Below, piece by piece: positions 61,241-64,000 of a DNA stretch of 64,000 bases (its first letter is position 1; every line of letters starts with the position of its first letter). Both the position numbers and the translations under genes were made by a program. The notes under the pieces were generated by a model. It saw nothing but the letters and a program-made list of their open reading frames with translations, had not been told where the DNA came from and made no database searches. This stretch comes from Pyrocephalus nanus (Eukaryota; Chordata; Aves; Passeriformes; Tyrannidae), in the NCBI GenBank assembly GCA_038380795.1, contig CM076259.1, positions 23,046,977 through 23,110,976 of the forward strand, in the 5' to 3' direction.

Positions 61241-64000
61241 TCTGATTGACTAAGTGTCAGCAGCTTCCTCAAGTCGAACCAGCTGTATAATGCCCAAAAA
61301 GTTCTGTGACAAATTGGCCACAACTGCCTTAAATATCTTTGTGTACTTGTGCCACGTCACAGAAAGAGCAAAAGCTTCTGATAACCCTACTTTATGTCAT
61401 TGATTATTTTATATAGCATCATATGATATGTATTTATGCACAGAGGGCATAGTACAATCACTCTTGCTGTTCATCTCTTTCATGAAGAAAACAAAAGCAG
61501 TGCTTTCAGTTGCTTTTTTATATGAAATTATTCCCATACTTTTTAGGATTTTTGTTGCTTTTCTCTGCACTCCCTTTAAAACGGCGAATCTCCTTTATGA
61601 GATGAAGTGACAGATACTGTTCACATTAGTCCAGAAAAGGATGTACTTCTACACACTTATTTCCAGAAAAGCAATATTGCATTCTTTTTCCTTCTCATCC
61701 CAGTTGTTATGCACAGCAACATCTTTGCCTTTTGAAGGCAGCTACCCAATGAGCATCAATGACTGCAATGACTTGGGAGTTCTCCTCTTTGTAAAGACAC
61801 TGCTGAAATGTTTTGTTCAGCCATATGATAATCTGTGAGACTGGGGAATGGCCAAGAGAGCCAAGGAAAATGTAGGCAGTGACAGAAGGCTTACAAGTCA
61901 AGCTACTGGCATCAGCTCCGTGGAACAGTTTCCACCTCCAGTTCTGAACCCCCAATAGACCTGTGAAAGACCATATTACAGCTCAGTTTGAACAGGTCTC
62001 TAGACATAAGTTATTTCTCAACACTACATTCATGCTGAAAGCTTGACTTAAAGAAGGGCTTCCTCATTCCCTAGCTTTCCTTTCTGTTTGTGTGAAATGT
62101 CTTTCAGGCAGAAAACAGAGGAGATAGATACTTTAAAATAAGGTGTGTGGGAAATCCAAATGATGGAGAGTACTGTTATCATATGCTTAGCTGTTCTCTG
62201 AAGGAGAGTCCAGTCTGGTTTTGCGGGTTACTGGAATTGCAGCTTTCTTCCTAGTTCTATATTCCCTACTAAAGGCTCCTTTTACATGTCTTTTAGCTCT
62301 AATGGCCTGTACCATGTAAAGAGCCTTAGCTCTATCATCACCAAAAGTGAATGTGATCTGTGGAAATGTTTGTGGTTTTTTTTTTGTTTCTATGTCCTTA
62401 GTTACATCAGTGTCAGCATGGGACACTGGAACAGAACGGAAAATCTCAGCTGAGGTCCTGGCAGTCAGGAGTCCCTGTTGGCCACCTGCCCTTTGCAGTG
62501 CTGAGAGTAGTCAGGAAAAGAACTATGGAAAGCTGGACAGTGTCCAGAGATGTAAAGGAAAATGTTCTTCCCCTAATGACCGGAAAAGTGAGACTCAATG
62601 CTTCATGCAAATATGTCTTAGATAAAGGTCATAAGGTCCCAATTATCTACCGTTCAAAGAACTACACACTTTCCAGCTGTACCTTGAGGCAACAGTAAAT
62701 GAGTCCTCTTTTCATTATGAAAGAAAGCAGAAGGTGGAAGACACTATTCAACCTCTCCATCTTCCTTCAGCAAAACACTGTAATTGGAAATGCTATTAAT
62801 GATAACCGGATATTACCTGTAACCTACAGGGCTTAATGAAGAAGAAAATCTCTCTGACATTTGGAAGAGCATCCAAATCTCAGTGCTAAAGTGGTGCAGT
62901 GCTACAAAACCATAGCTGACAATGCATTGCATGTATAGGGAAAGGGACAAGAGAGCATCAGCAAGAGCTGTGACCATTATGAAGACGATTTCCCAGATTT
63001 TGACAAAACTGTCTTAGCAGCTGTGAAAAAATGTTTCAAGGACCTTACTTGATAACCATTTGAAGAGATGGAAGATGGAATAAGGTAAAAGTAATTTAAA
63101 GTTGGGGTGGCGGCAAGTACTTTTAAAAAGTACTTTTTAAGCTGGAGGCACACATTGATTTGGAAATGGCAAAAGCCTCTAAGAGGGAGCTGTGCATGCA
63201 AGCTTGCGTGGACTAGGTCTGTAACTAGGTCCATGACTCCAAAATTTGTAGTTTTCAAATGATTATAGGACTCCATTTCCTTACTGAGTGTGGGCTTAGA
63301 AATGAAAGGATGTGTATTCCAGCTTAGAAATCCTGTGTTACCTACCCTACTTCCCTAAGGCTAGGATTTCACCTGTTATTTCAGCAACAGTGTCATAAGC
63401 AACTCAGAGTAATCTTCAGTTATCAGTGCTGAAACCAGGGATATGCCAGAGGAGACCAAACTCTGGGATGGAGCCTGCCTCACTGCACTTCAACTTTTGA
63501 GTTGAAGGAGTCTGTGGTCTTAATCGTAGATCTGCTCACAAATGGTATCACGTATGTTTCTTCCCCTGGGAGGGACTCAGGGCAATATTGTTATATTGGT
63601 CTTCTGCTTTCCCTTGTTGTCAGAAGAGATGGAAATCCCCCACGTTCACAAGGTCTGATCAGGGGATTGCTGTGAGTTTACCTTCAGTAAAGCTGCTATA
63701 ATTTATAGGAGCAGCAATTCAGTCTGGCCCTTTGTCTACATTCTCAGTCCGTTATTCAGCTGGTACACCAGAGATCCAGATGGTGGAAGGAAGCAACTTC
63801 TTTATTGCCAAACACTGAGCAGGCAGGAGCGTCACCTAGACCTTGCAACTCTGTGCCACACCTGCTCAATCCTGAACCTGTCCCATGGAACAGCTCCTAT
63901 GTTCAGTATGGACATTCAGGGTGCTGCAGGTTTGCAAGAAGTGAGACTGGTGGGTGTTTGGAAGATGCCTCAGTAGTGCAAACAGGTTTGGCACATGCCT

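Larger units (their letters stand above)
54577..64000 (+). other. GAP43: GAP43 intron 2, 5' portion (continues beyond window)
   Basis: The intron begins GTGAGTG directly after exon 2 in phase 1. I looked for a terminal exon with the expected short acidic C-terminus ending in a stop codon and did not find one, so the intron probably runs past the window end. Contents that stand out are a 32-bp-spaced direct repeat at 56645-56690, a CpG-containing segment with an NFI motif cluster at about 57570-57800, a decayed amniote repeat at 60985-61085, a TA-rich microsatellite at 61200-61240 and a small palindrome at 63125-63138. Open frames in the interval are short and unrecognised. Confidence 0.8.

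Overview
This window is vertebrate, and almost certainly avian, nuclear DNA. It is AT-rich and gene-poor, with large introns. The interspersed repeats I can recognise are mainly CR1 LINE fragments, the dominant retrotransposon family of birds, plus a few decayed older amniote repeats. I see no bacterial or phage features, no CRISPR array, no rRNA and no tRNA.

The only protein-coding gene I can support is GAP43 (neuromodulin, growth-associated protein 43) on the + strand. Exon 1 (coding 24168-24197) encodes the ten-residue, doubly palmitoylated N-terminus and ends at a GT donor in phase 0. After an intron of 29,754 bases, exon 2 (53952-54576) encodes residues 11-218 plus one base. It carries the IQ calmodulin-binding motif, the adjacent protein kinase C serine and the long acidic Ala/Glu/Pro/Thr-rich tail. 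It ends at a strong GTGAGT donor in phase 1. The short last exon, which should encode roughly 28-29 C-terminal residues, was not found and probably lies beyond position 64000, so the gene is partial here.

Layout: 1-about 860 is a CR1 fragment (- strand). 870-23500 is intergenic and holds a degenerate minisatellite (5200-5660), a poly-T tract followed by a cluster of RFX-type X-box motifs (8580-8760), a small ancient repeat (12730-12870) and a well-preserved CR1 3' end (15259-15872). 23540-24167 is the GAP43 promoter and 5' leader: TATA-less in appearance, with G-quadruplex motifs, a TG/GA compound microsatellite, a long purine tract and a three-codon upstream ORF. 24198-53951 is intron 1, with CR1 remnants at 33430-34670, 40026-40206 and 46800-47345, and MIR/L2-like relics near 36.8, 37.4 and 41.1 kb. 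54577-64000 is the start of intron 2, with a striking cluster of nuclear factor I (NFI) motifs at 57617-57668.

The most interesting non-coding signals are three intramolecular G-quadruplex motifs bracketing GAP43 exon 1, the intron 2 NFI cluster, and the upstream RFX X-box cluster. I found no evidence for a previously undescribed multi-gene system. These regulatory candidates rest on motif reading alone, with no conservation or functional data.
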